Shown: positions 54,103 through 64,000 of the stretch, piece after piece
Layout of the letters: each line of letters starts with the position of its first letter
How positions within the stretch are numbered: position 1 is the stretch's first letter
Source: Corynespora cassiicola
Lineage: Eukaryota > Ascomycota > Dothideomycetes > Pleosporales > Corynesporascaceae
Length of the DNA: 64,000 nucleotides
Direction of reading: 5' to 3'
NCBI GenBank assembly: GCA_022059125.1
Contig: JAEUWY010000002.1
Location: 3,162,001 to 3,226,000 of the forward strand
Program-made: the position numbers and the translations under genes
Notes under the pieces: generated by a model
What the model was told of the DNA's origin: nothing
Seen by the model: only the letters and a program-made list of their open reading frames with translations
Databases searched by the model: none

Positions 54103-55223
54103 CTATGGGGCCCTTCCCCAGCATGACCACCAACAAGTAACAAGAGCTCTATCATCCTCGTCCCTCTGAGCCCCAGAACTGCCCCAGTCATCGTACCCCT
54201 GCTCTTCGCCTTCATCAAGCATACAAAGTCCGATGGTTTCCATCCGCTCTCGGAAGTCTTTGATCTGCGGTAGGTAGGCATCTCGATAAGGAAACTCCAC
54301 AATCACTTTGGCGTCATCATCTTCGGATAGCCAATATTTGATCGTGTTGGCAAGCATGCCTGGATGATCCGGTGAGTAAAGAGAATCCGCGGCTAGTATA
54401 AGTGGAAATTTGGCGCTGAGGGCCAAGCCTTCACCTGCGGGATTGGAATCTGGAGGAAGAATATTGCAAGAAGTAGGGTTAGTCCAGTCCAGAACTCCAG
54501 TCTGCGTTGAACCACCGCCTTGCTGCACTACATCAGCATTATCTCGAGCATTTCGTGCAAGATTTTGATATATGCTTGGCAAGTCGGTAAGAACGACATC
54601 GGCTCCCAGACCGGCCATTGCTAGCCCCACCAACCCGGTGCCAGAACCAAGCTCCAAAACCTGGAGTCGTTGTTGGTGGCCATTTATTGCAGGTCCAAAT
54701 TTGTGCAGTCGCTTGGATAGTAGGTACGACGCAGCCCATGTCTTCAAGCCCAAATCGTCTCCAGTCAGCGCAGGCTCGTGAATGCTCAGTTCAAAAAAGC
54801 TCGTGGCGGTAGGTATGCGGAAGTTTCGAGAGATGGCACCCATGGCAGTACGCCCGGAGCGTTCGCTCAGACGAATGCTTGCTTGGTTCCATATCTCCTC
54901 CTTGGCCTCTTCATCGTGTATCCACTTCAGACTGCTGCTGACAATGCCAGTGAGATAGCGGGTGACTCCTTCTGGGCTAACTTGGACAGCCTTGGTCCTT
55001 GCAATCTTCCTCTTGTCCAAGCTACCTTCTATAAGTTGTCCGTCTTCAATATCGCTGTATTCCCACGAGGGCGGGGCTGAAGTGAGCAGAGCGAGCGTAT
55101 CGAGCAAGGCCGCGGCCGTAGGCTTCGTGTAGAGCTGTGGGAGATCGAACACTGTAACGCACTTCAATACCGACAAATCACGTTAAAAAAAAAGATATCA
55201 TACTCACCATCTAGGAGCGACAT
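54103..55223 (-). CDS. Protein lysine methyltransferase, Methyltransf_16 family (EFM2/FAM86-like)
   Basis: Two exons: 55223-55208 and 55151-54103 (354 residues). The first exon encodes only five complete codons before a 56-nt intron (GTGAGT, TTACAG). The seven-beta-strand SAM fold is marked by VLELGSGTGLVGLAM (motif I at 171-178) and VVLTDLPSIYQNLARN, then LILAADSLYSPDHPGML in place of the usual D/E-x-x-Y motif. An N-terminal helical domain precedes it, with RTAMGAISRNFRIP and LGLKTWAASYLLSKRL, as in fungal EFM2 and EEF2KMT, which methylate lysines of elongation factor 2. Target assignment is by resemblance only. The C-terminal tail is acidic, ending in a Trp/Cys-rich stretch that could reflect a missed terminal splice. 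Confidence 0.85.
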
Positions 55224-55603
55224 TGTGGATGCGAAGTTTCTGAGCCCAGAGCAGTGGCAAGCGGTCGGTGAGGCAAAATGATGGTTGTACCAAAAGTTGG
55301 TGGTCCGTGCACTGAGGCCAGGGAAACTATCACGGCCTAGACCTCGGATGCCCATGCTTACTTTAAAGGTCCAAGGCGCCTCTACCATGCTCAGAATATC
55401 CCGCATTCAGGTGGCCCTGGAGAGCAACTCCCATCAAAATTGTAGGCCGGATTCAAAGCCCTGGAGCACTCAACAGGACCATTTCTACCCCGCCCTAGCC
55501 CCTCATGATGTTCTGTGACTACCATTCGACTTCCATCTTGCTTCGAGAAGCGCTCCAAAATCGGGCAATGAAGTAATGTTTGTTGGATCCAGTTGTTCGA
55601 TGC
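55224..55603. other. Intergenic region
   Basis: 380 bp between the methyltransferase start and the VPS28 stop, both on the minus strand. No gene seen. Confidence 0.55.
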
Positions 55604-56374
55604 TCAATCCTTCTTCAAGGTGGCCTTGAAACCATAGTAGGCTTGCTCCATGTCGAATTGGAACTCTCTTGCCTGATCTTCATTCAGTTTCTCGGCCGCC
55701 TTCATTTGGTTCAATGTGATGAGCCATTGCACAATCTTTCCTTTGTGCTCAAAATCCTTGTCCGTGACCTTGTTGACGGCGTGGATAATCTCAACCAGCA
55801 GCGGGTGCAGAGTGTCCTTCTCAGTCAACCCAATTCTGATGGCATCGAGGAGGGTAATGAAGTTCTCGGTTGCGTTTATAACCAGCATGGTGTTGGCAGG
55901 GTCGCCTTCTTGAGTAGGCTTGTGTGAGGGACCTTGCTCGATGGTGGCAGGAATGCCGACACGCAGTCGTTCGGTGGCTCTAGGGCATTCCATCTGCGAA
56001 ATTCTGGTCAATTCCTCATGTTTCAGTAAGCGGTTGGGGTGCAGAGAACATACATCCCACTCTCTCTTGAAAGACTCCAAGTCGCCAAATGCGCGAGAGA
56101 CGGTCTCGTCCGCGAGGTTGGACTTGTATTGCTTGAGTAGTCTGCTGCATGTCTCGGTGTATTCGTCCTCTGTGATTGAGTCCTTGAGGTATGCCTTCTC
56201 CAGCGCATCAAGGGTGATGATGATGCTGTAGATCTCGGCCAACGAGTCGTTCAGGTCGCGTTCTGCGCTGGTATTGGATAGTTTGACCTCCTCGTCGAGA
56301 TTTATCGTCGCTGAAAGCGCAGAGCGCGGAAGGTAAGGCGTGGGCGCGTAGGCCAGCTGCCTGTTGCCGTACAT
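55604..56374 (-). CDS. vps28: ESCRT-I subunit VPS28
   Basis: Two exons: 56374-56054 and 55993-55604 (236 residues, close to yeast Vps28 at 242). The 60-nt intron is stop-free and a multiple of three; removal gives KREWDMECPRATERLRVGIPATIE, as in homologues. VPS28 bridges ESCRT-I (Vps23, Vps37, Mvb12) and ESCRT-II on endosomes for sorting ubiquitinated cargo. The N-terminal helical-hairpin core is visible as ERDLNDSLAEIYSIIITLDALEKAYLKD and EYTETCSRLLKQYKSN. The C-terminal four-helix bundle (about residues 140-236) has NFITLLDAIRIGL, LHPLLVEIIHAVNKV, KIVQWLITLNQMKA and FQFDMEQAYYGFKATL. Divergent from NOC2. Confidence 0.95.
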   Translation of the reverse strand: MYGNRQLAYAPTPYLPRSALSATINLDEEVKLSNTSAERDLNDSLAEIYSIIITLDALEKAYLKDSITEDEYTETCSRLLKQYKSNLADETVSRAFGDLESFKREWDVCSLHPNRLLKHEELTRISQMECPRATERLRVGIPATIEQGPSHKPTQEGDPANTMLVINATENFITLLDAIRIGLTEKDTLHPLLVEIIHAVNKVTDKDFEHKGKIVQWLITLNQMKAAEKLNEDQAREFQFDMEQAYYGFKATLKKD

Positions 56375-56757
56375 GGCGGCTGGAAGCGGGCGCCTGGTGT
56401 CGTAACGGCCGGTCGGAGCTCCACTTGGCGGGGCAGCTGGTCTGCTTTGTATTTGCGCTTTGCGGCAAATTGCACAGGGTAATGTGTCGCTGGAGAGGTC
56501 GGTATTCGATCTGCGGCCGTCGACAGTCGGTCGGAGATAAAATCAAATGTCCTGTTGGGTGGGTGGCCGCTGATGTTTGGCTGGTTCGCAGTTCGCCGGT
56601 CGCAAGCCGCTGCGGAGAACCTGGAAAGCTTGGGCCCTGCCCTCGAACTCTTGGCGCTAGTGAACTTTTTCGACGCCGACTGAGATTTCGTCTGCAAAAC
56701 TCCACGCCCACCCCACCACCTCAATTGTGCGGCTGCCAGGCCTCGAATACCGCCAAA
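56375..56757. promoter_or_regulatory. Divergent promoter vps28 / noc2
   Basis: 383 bp between the two ATGs. An open frame runs through most of it in phase with NOC2 (from 56425), but the conserved NOC2 start is MPKAKSTKKF at 56758. Confidence 0.6.
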
Positions 56758-59143
56758 ATGCCAAAAGCAAAATCCACCAAGAAGTTTGAGAGGAACCGTC
56801 TTCCCGATGTGCTCAAGCGCCGGAAAGAGGTCGCAAAAGTCAAGCAGAGGAAGCAGATGGATTCGAAGCGCAAGGAGAGGAAAACGAGAGATAATGCGCC
56901 TGCCGACGGTGTAGACGAAGACGAGCCTGTCGGCAAGCAAAAGAGCAAAAGCGCAAAAGATGACTCCTTTGGAGAAATGTCCATGGACCAGTTCTTCTCA
57001 GGTGGCTTCCAGGTGCCTGAGATGAAGAAGACCGCAAAAGCAAAGACCGGCAAGCGAAAGCGAACGCCAGTACAGCAGGATGCCTCAGACGATTCCGATG
57101 AGGACATGGCCGACGATGTCCCCGCCGCAGACGACTCCGGCGACGAGAGCGAGTCCGGCGACGACGAAGAAACCCACAAAGAGCAGCTCAAGTCGCTAGC
57201 GGACAAGGACCCTGAGTTCTACAAATATTTGAAGGACAACGACGCGGAACTTCTCGATTTTGAGGACGCTGACCTCGCTGAGATCGACGCATTGAGCGCA
57301 AGCGAAGACGAGGGCACCCCCAGGAAGAAGCAGAAGTCGGACAAAAGCCTGAAAGACGAGATGGAAACCGACAACAATGAGGTGTCCAGAAAGATGATCC
57401 AGAAGTGGAAAACATCCATGGAGAAACAGTCGTCCTTGAGGGCCATGAGAGAGGTTGTGCTTGCTTTCCGCGCCGCTGCGCATCTCAACGATGAAGCTGG
57501 AAAAACCTTCAAATACGCCATATCTGATCCTGACGGTAGGTTCGCTTTCGGAAATTTCGATGCAAAAAGAGTATTCTGACACAATCCAGTTTATCACGAG
57601 GTTCTCGTAACTGCCCTTCAGTTCATCCCCAAGGTCCTAGAACATCATTTGCCTGTCAAAGAGTCGAGCGCTGGCAAAGTGTACGTGACCAGTGAAAACT
57701 TGTAATTCTATTGCTAACGGGCATAGGCGCATTTCGACGGACTCGAAGAAATTCCGTACCCTCACACCCCTTCTCAAGTCGCATACTGTCTCGCTCCATC
57801 ATCTTCTCGACAACCTCTCAGATGACTCCACGCTGCGGATGACGCTAGAATCTCTGCTTTCCTTGCTCCCATATATCTTGTCGTTCAAGAAGGTTGTGCG
57901 CGAAGTCACAAGGACGGTGTCGTCTGTATGGGCTGATTCTGCGAATAACGAGATGACTCGATTGTCTGCTTTCCTGGTACTGCGGCGACTCGTAGTCATA
58001 TCTGACCCTAGTATCCGCGAGGCTGTCCTCAAACAGACCTACCAAGGTCTCATCAAAGGCGCACGGAATACAACCATACATAATCTCCAAGGCATAAACT
58101 TGATGAAAAATACGGCTTCTGAACTCTGGGGTCTTGATCCCAATGTCGGATATACGACTGGATTCGCTTTTGTCAGGCAATTGGCTATCCACCTTCGCCA
58201 AAGCATCACCAACAAGACGAAGGATTCGTACAAAACTGTCTACAATTGGCAGTATATTCATTCGCTAGACTTTTGGTCACGAGTTGTCTCCGCTCACTGC
58301 GAGTCACTTCGTGAGGCCGAGGCTGGCAAAGAGTCGCCCCTCAGGCCGCTGATCTATCCTATTGTTCAGGTTACCATTGGAGCAATGCGCCTGATCCCCA
58401 CGGCGCAGTATTTCCCTCTCCGATTCCAGCTTGTGCGGTCGTTGTTGCGCATCTCATCGGCGACCTCCACATATGTACCTTTGGCGCCAGTCCTTGTAGA
58501 GGTACTCAACTCTGCAGAGATGAAGAAGCCTCCGAAACCCGCTACTCTCAAGGCTCTGGAATTCAGCACGACTATTCGAGCAACAAAGGCTTACCTGCGC
58601 ACCCGTATATACCAAGATGGTGTGGGAGAGCAAGTTGCTGAGTTGCTTTCCGAGTTCTTCTCTCTTTGGGCCAAGAACATTGCTTTCCCTGAGCTGGTGC
58701 TACCGGTCATCGTCATGCTTAAGCGATGGGTAAAGGCCATGACTAAGAAGAACGGCGGCAACAGAAATGCAAAGATCAACTCGTTGATTGCGTTGCTCAT
58801 TCAAAAGCTCGAGGCCAACGCCAAGTGGATCGAGGAGAAGCGAACTAAAGTGGAATTCGCGCCTAATGATCGCGCTGGTGTCGAAGGCTTCCTCAAGGAT
58901 GTTGACTGGGAGAAGAGCCCCTTGGGGGCATACGTTACTGGCCAGCGCAAGTCAAGAGAGCAAAAGGCAAAGATGGAAGAGGCTGCTAGAAAGACCGAGG
59001 AGAAGAAGCGCAGAGAGGCTGAGAAAGCGGAAGAAGAAGAGAAGGCAGAGAAGTTCAGCGATTCGGACAGTGACGAGGATCTTGAAGAAGTTGAAGAAGA
59101 AGTTGAAGACCTCAGTGAAGATGACTCAGAGGACGAAGATTAG
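56758..59143 (+). CDS. noc2: Nucleolar complex protein 2 (NOC2), 60S ribosome biogenesis
   Basis: Three exons: 56758-57535, 57590-57680, 57727-59143 (761 residues; introns 54 and 46 nt). Noc2 pairs with Noc1/Mak21 and then Noc3 to mature and export pre-60S particles. The N-terminal 230 residues are charged, with Lys-rich nuclear/nucleolar signals (MPKAKSTKKFERNR, KRRKEVAKVKQRKQMDSKRKERK) and acidic tracts. The NOC2 core follows: KMIQKWKTSMEKQSSLRAMREVV, YHEVLVTALQFIPKVL, LKSHTVSLHHLLDNLSD and the helical-repeat segment with LDFWSRVVS, LIYPIVQVTIGAMRLIPTAQYFPLRF and LAPVLVEVL. The C-terminus is a coiled, highly acidic tail (EEEKAEKFSDSDSDEDLEEVEEEVEDL). Splices are phase-consistent and recreate conserved sequence (DPD|VYHEV; GKV|RIST). 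Confidence 0.95.
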
Positions 59144-59549
59144 TTTAGCCATGTTAGTTCTCATACTGGATACCTGCTGTAGAATGAAGCTGTTCCTGCT
59201 TCCGGAATGTAAACCGAGTTTCACAGAAAACGCCCTCACGCAATGAATTTCGGTGGAGCGGGGCGCCTGAGAGATGCGATTTCTTTGGCATTCAATCATT
59301 AGTGTTGGATTTACTAGGCAAACTACTTGATTTCCGACCTTCCAAGCTGTTGCGAGCTGATTAAGTCGTGTCCATTGAATGGCGAGCCACGTCACGTGGG
59401 ATTTTCACATGTCCTCGGCTCAAGTCGCAGGCGCGCATCATCGAACGCACATGACAGACTACAGCTCCTCGCGCCTTGTCTTGTAGCCCTGACCGTACAT
59501 ATGCTTTAAGACATGAGATACCTCTCCCGGAGGAAGCTCATGGCCCACA
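59144..59549. other. Intergenic region
   Basis: 406 bp between noc2 and the PXA gene, both on the + strand. Contains a CACGTCACGTGGG stretch at 59389-59401 with a CACGTG core. No gene seen. Confidence 0.5.
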
Positions 59550-62091
59550 ATGGCCGCACAATCAACGCTGCGACAGCCTCATGATCCCCTGATAGCTCTC
59601 TACAACCGCTATGCCGCCCTTCTCCGCACTCGCGTCCGAGGCGCATCCAAGCTCACGAAGCTCCTCTCCACCATCACCCTCGCGCTCACCATAATAGGAG
59701 CCGGATATGGAGGAAGTCGGTACTACAGGAGGCGGCGCGCGGAGAAGGAGACAGGACGACGCCTATTGAGGCGCAACTCAGGTCTCAGAGGGAAAGATGG
59801 TTCCCGAGTCATCTACGTGCCCAACCGCGACTCCACGTCCAAGGTCGTGATCTACCCTACGAAACAAACAACATTCGAAGCCCACCGCCGTCTCTTCCTC
59901 CAACCGCCTCGCGCGGCCCGCATGCACGATGCGAACAACCCACAAGCTCCTCCGCCGCAGACAAAGCCCGGCCTAAACCTCGCCTTTCTCCACCAATTCC
60001 TCAGCCTCTTGAACATCATGATACCGCGATGGAATAGCAAAGAAACAGGCCTGCTTCTGAGCCACAGTGTCTTCTTAATGCTGAGGACCTACCTTTCACT
60101 AGTCGTGGCGCGCCTCGACGGTGAGATTGTGCGGGACCTCGTTGCGGGGAACGGCAAGGCGTTTCTGTGGGGTATCCTCAAATGGCTAGGTGTGGGGACT
60201 TTCTCGTCGTATACGAATGCCATGATCAAGTTCCTACAGAGCAAGGTCTCGATCGCCTTCCGGACGCGGTTGACAAGGTACATTCACGACTTGTACCTGA
60301 ATGACCATCTCAACTACTACAAGCTGTCCAACCTGGATGGCGGTGTCGGTCAGGGTGCTGATCAGTTCATCACCCAGGATCTTACCCTGTTCTGCGCATC
60401 GGCTGCATCTTTGTATTCTTCCCTAGGAAAGCCTTTTGTCGATATTTGCGTCTTCAACTACCAGCTGGTGCGGTCATTAGGGCCGCTCGCCTTGACTGGG
60501 CTTTTGGGCAACTACTTCCTGACTGCGACAATTCTCCGACGACTATCACCCCCCTTTGGAAAGCTGAAGGCGGTAGAAGGTCGCAGGGAAGGAGACTTCC
60601 GTGCGCTGCATTCGCGACTGATTGCGAATGCCGAAGAGGTTGCATTCTATGGTGGAGACCAGATGGAGAAACACTTCCTCGAAAGGGGATTTAAGGATTT
60701 GAAGCACTGGATGGAAGGTATTTACAGCTTGAAGATTCGCTACAACATGCTCGAAGACTTTGTACTCAAGTACTCATGGTCAGCATTCGGTTACCTCATC
60801 ACTTCTCTACCTGTATTCCTCCCTGCCTGGGGTGGACTTGGTGGAGCACCCGAACTTGCGGCCACTGGCGAACGCCAACACCGAGAGCGAAACCGCATGA
60901 AGGACTTTATCACCAACAAACGACTCATGCTCTCGCTCGCAGATGCCGGTGGCCGTATGATGTACTCCATCAAAGACCTTTCGGAGCTCGCAGGGTACAC
61001 GTCTCGTGTCTACACCCTCATCAGCACCCTCCACCGTGTACATGCCGACGCTTATCAGCCGTACCCAGGGACGAGACCCGAACTATATTCCATGTCGGAT
61101 GTTCAGGGTACCGTTCACAAAGGTTTCGATGGATTGAGACTTGAGCATGTGCCCGTGGTCGCTCCTGCGGTGCACCCCATGGGCGGCGATGAACTCATCG
61201 AGTCACTCTCCTTCATCGTCCATTCGGGCGAACACCTTCTCATTACTGGCCCCAATGGCGTTGGAAAGAGTGCTGTGGCACGTATCGTTGCTGGCTTGTG
61301 GCCCGCATACCGCGGCTTGGTCAGTAGACCGCGCTCCGTCGGCGTAGACGGCATCATGTTTCTTCCCCAACGCCCTTATCTCAGCACTGGTACCCTTCGC
61401 GACCAGGTCATTTATCCTCATACCGAGATCGACATGCGAGACTCTGGTCGTCGCGACTTCGAGCTCAGCCAGATCCTGGAAGAGGCACGCTTGGGATATA
61501 TTCCTGACAGAGAGGGCGGCTGGGACACTAAGAAGGTATGGAAAGACGTGTTCAGTGGAGGCGAGAAGCAACGGGTGGGGATTGCACGTCTGCTATATCA
61601 CGAGCCGCGCTACGCCTTCATCGACGAAGGCACGAGCGCTGTATCCAGCGATGTCGAGGGCCTTTTGTACGAGCGCGCAAAAGCCAAAGGGATTAGTACG
61701 TCAAGCTTTAGTCTACACTCTGTTCTCAATACTAACTCATTCGCCAGCCCTCATCACCATCTCTACCCGCGCCTCCCTCAAGCGCTACCACACCTACACC
61801 CTCACCCTGGGCATGGGCGACCACGGCGACGAGTGGGAGTTCCAGCGTATTGGTACCGAGTCCGAAAAGTCGTCTGTTGAAAAGGAGCTCCACGAGCTGC
61901 GCGAACGCCTCGCAAAAGTCGAGGAGTGGAAGCAACGCAAGCAGGACATCGAGGCCGAGCTCAACAAAGTCTGGGTCGACGGTGGGGACGAGCTTTCGCC
62001 TCCGCCGTACTCGGAGGAGGAAGAAGAGAAGAAGGCGAATGAGGGCGTCGAGGGGGCCGAGTGGGCAGCAGGCGAGGTGGCCGAGGAGTAG
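59550..62091 (+). CDS. Peroxisomal ABC half-transporter (PXA1/PXA2, ABCD family)
   Basis: Two exons: 59550-61695 and 61748-62091 (829 residues; 52-nt intron). Pxa1-Pxa2 heterodimers import long-chain acyl-CoAs into peroxisomes for beta-oxidation. The N-terminus has a hydrophobic segment (LSTITLALTIIGAGYGG) and basic residues typical of peroxisomal targeting. The ABCD transmembrane domain spans about residues 150-440 (FRTRLTRYIHDLYLNDHLNYYKLSNLDG, the EAA-like NAEEVAFYGGDQMEK loop). The nucleotide-binding domain has Walker A GPNGVGKSA (about residue 567), the signature FSGGEKQRVGIARLL (about 668), Walker B YAFIDEGTSA, and the H-loop region replaced by TLITISTRASL, in which Ser replaces His. 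The GPNGVGKSA and STRASL forms look more like Pxa2 than Pxa1, but I cannot be sure. The C-terminus is a coiled coil with an acidic tail. Confidence 0.92.
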
Positions 62092-62627
62092 AAGTGACTT
62101 TTGGTTGGTGTATGCATGTTCGTGTGAGGCGGAAAGACATGGCGGTGTGCATGCATGGGGCGGATGGGGGCTATATGACGGCGTGATATTGTTATTGTTA
62201 CTTGCCTGTACTTTATGGATACTAGACACCTTGTCCCTGTCCCCTTGCATTTGCATCGACGCATTCGCGGGTGCGATATAGTGCTGTTGCTAAAATAGAA
62301 GTCTAACATCCTGGTATTTGCCCTGCTTTCACGAAAGCCTGGTTGGGGGAATATTGCGGTAAAATGGGGCATGTGAACCTTTCTTTAACGTCGTGACAGC
62401 GTACAGACAGTAAGAGACAAAAACTATGTTCGTGGAGATGTGGTGTAGTCACTTCGCACAGGGTTACAATCCGTTGAAAATCAACTCGTGTCATTGGAAC
62501 TAAAGCAGGGTATTGCACACAAAGAGACCACGCATCCATATCGCTGACACCCATCCGTTGCAACTTTTGAAACGAAGAACAGTTACTTGAAATAGGTCAA
62601 TTCCCTTGGCAGGTGCCCTTCGTCGCT
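62092..62627. other. Convergent intergenic region
   Basis: 536 bp between the PXA stop and the DUF4360 stop. 3' UTRs expected; no gene seen. Confidence 0.55.
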
Positions 62628-63368
62628 CTAACACTGCCTCCACTTGATGAACAAGCTGTGTGTGAATCTTCCGCTCTCCTTGGTCGCCACGAGCGTGCCG
62701 CTCGCTGAACTGCCCAAGGGTGTGAGGGCGACCTCGGCATTGACGTTCAAAAATGCCTCGCTGCCGCACGGCGACCAGACACTAGTGGGCACATCATCGT
62801 GCTTGGAGTATTTGCCAGCAAAGGGCCCACTGATCGACAGGGCTGTTGAGACCTAAGAGACATCGGAGTCAGAATCGATTGCAAGGTGCAAACCCACAAT
62901 GGTTGATACGAAGACAGATACTTACTTGGTTTTGCTCGCCGCTGAAGTAATAGTTTGCCTTGACAAGTCCATTGACGCCCGAGTCCAAGTCGCCCCAGCC
63001 GGCATAGTCGGCGCTATATACGGAGTACTGGAAGCCGGGGGAGTATGTCAGGCCAATGTTGATTTGGCAGTTTTTGCGCGATTGATCTGGAAGAACGTTG
63101 GGGCCCACGGTGGCGGTGAAGTCCTTCGAGAAGTCTATTCGCGCATTAGTGGCGGAATGTCTGTGAAGCTGGAGGGTATTCTTGACGTACAGATTGGAAG
63201 GATTCTGCTATCAGTAAAATCGACGTCGATACTACCTTGGGGGCATCCAGAGCCTCCAGAAGCAACCTTCTTGATCCTGAAAGACGGTGGGGCAGCAGAT
63301 ATGGCATCGGGGATGGGGTTGGCGAGGGAGAGAGCCGCGAGAGCCAAAGCGGTGAATGTAGACTTCAT
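62628..63368 (-). CDS. Secreted DUF4360 protein
   Basis: Three exons: 63368-63191, 63134-62926, 62852-62628 (203 residues; introns 56 and 73 nt). A clear signal peptide opens it (MKSTFTALALAALSLANP, cleavage near residue 17-18). The mature domain holds SGGSGCPQGSIDVDFTD, FSKDFTATVGPN, SRKNCQINIGLTYSPGFQYSVYSADYAGWGDLD and YYFSGEQNQ, then VSTALSISGPFAGKYSKHDD and WSPCGSEAFLNVNAEV. These match the DUF4360 family of small secreted fungal proteins with a beta-sandwich-like pattern and conserved Cys. Function is not established; candidates are wall-associated or effector-like roles. Splices restore the family pattern (ILPI|YFSKDF). Confidence 0.86.
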
Positions 63369-64000
63369 TGTAGATATAGTATTGTTTTCTTTTCTCAAAA
63401 GTTAATGGACACAGGAGACGAGCAAGAAGATTTCCCGAATTGTACGGAGCAAAATGAATTTGAGGGAAAATCAGGATCTGAGAGTGGCGGTGTGTTCTTA
63501 AAACCAAAACGTAAGGCAACGACGCTCTCTTAAATGTTGCTCATTTTTCCCGGGTACGAGATGGATATCGTGACCCCATAGTTTTTTCTATGCACGGTCC
63601 TGCGGCCCGTCTTGTGGCCAGCTTGATTCGTACAATTCTTTTGTCTCCAAGTGGCAGAAGGTGATAGCATGGCTTCTTCTTTGCTACGGGTGCAATCACA
63701 GTACTCCTGGGCTCCCAGACTTGGCTCCTGAGATACGAGCCTGGTACGCTTGCCACTACCAAGCAAATCAAAAGTGCCGATCAGATTGCTGCGCAGCTGG
63801 GTAAACAGGGAGGCCGTGGACCGCAACAAAACCACAACAGCTCTAGAACGTTTGGGCATCTGGGGTATGTAGACAGAAAAGAGAAGATACATGCCCAAAA
63901 TAGCACGGAGAGAGACTGGAGGTTGCGTGATGAAAAGATGTGAGCTGCAGGAGAGGCGAAGGCGATATAGAATATATTGGAAGACCCGGGTCGAGGTCTT
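63369..64000. other. Upstream region of the DUF4360 gene to window end
   Basis: 632 bp. Contains a 122-codon minus-strand frame (63530-63898) without a recognisable motif, not called as a gene. Promoter of the DUF4360 gene expected near 63,380-63,550. Confidence 0.45.

Noticed and set aside
56425..56757. In-frame N-terminal extension of NOC2
   Set aside because: Falls in the vps28/noc2 promoter and is not like NOC2; the conserved basic start is at 56758.
63530..63898. 122-codon minus-strand frame at window end
   Set aside because: No motif, no signal peptide; probably upstream DNA of the DUF4360 gene.
1..64000. tRNA, rRNA or CRISPR elements
   Set aside because: No cloverleaf with a TTC-loop, no rRNA-like stretch and no regularly spaced repeat array was recognised by eye; a covariance-model scan would be decisive for tRNAs.

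Overview
The window is nuclear DNA from a filamentous ascomycete (Pezizomycotina). Introns are short (about 45-75 nt), with GTANGT-type donors and CTAAC/CTGAC branch sites close to the acceptor. The gene set includes NoxA, Rax1/RgsC, a UstYa-like DUF3328 protein, a Zn(II)2Cys6 regulator and peroxisomal PXA. A dothideomycete is possible, but I cannot fix class or species from the sequence. All gene models below are manual splices, checked for frame continuity and, where possible, for family motifs across each junction.

Layout. 0-6 kb: two small orphan genes, an AT-rich gene-free island (about 2.3-4.2 kb), a conserved hypothetical gene, and a frameshifted UstYa-like (DUF3328) gene. 6.8-11.5 kb: a DUF2237 gene with an unusually long CAG-repeat-bearing intron, convergent with an ELL-type RNA polymerase II elongation factor. 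11.5-18.3 kb: a GC-rich, microsatellite-rich gene desert. 18.3-25.3 kb: the cell-cycle E2 UBE2C/Ubc11, an RMD1/DUF155 membrane protein, Rax1/RgsC, and divergently a prolyl-4-hydroxylase-type dioxygenase.

26.7-41.1 kb: an AT-richer accessory block. It holds an F-box-like gene, then an apparently coordinated set: an intronless cytosolic GHL6/GH151-like glycoside hydrolase, an MFS sugar transporter (8 exons), a Zn2Cys6 regulator (9 exons, including a 10-nt microexon), a PhyH-type Fe(II)/2OG dioxygenase divergent from the regulator, and a secreted type-B carboxylesterase. CGG/CCG inverted motifs lie in several promoters. The simplest reading is an inducible catabolic cluster: the esterase deacylates a glycoside outside the cell, the transporter imports it, the hydrolase cleaves it and the dioxygenase modifies the aglycone or sugar, under the linked regulator. 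The substrate is unknown. This is the best candidate for an undescribed system here.

41-64 kb: core genes separated by GC-rich deserts. They are NADPH oxidase noxA with a 3.8-kb upstream region, a four-helix DUF7727 protein, xylitol dehydrogenase, an EFM-type protein lysine methyltransferase, VPS28 (ESCRT-I) divergent from NOC2 (60S biogenesis), a peroxisomal ABC half-transporter, and a secreted DUF4360 protein. I saw no rRNA, tRNA, CRISPR, polyketide synthase, NRPS or intact transposon.
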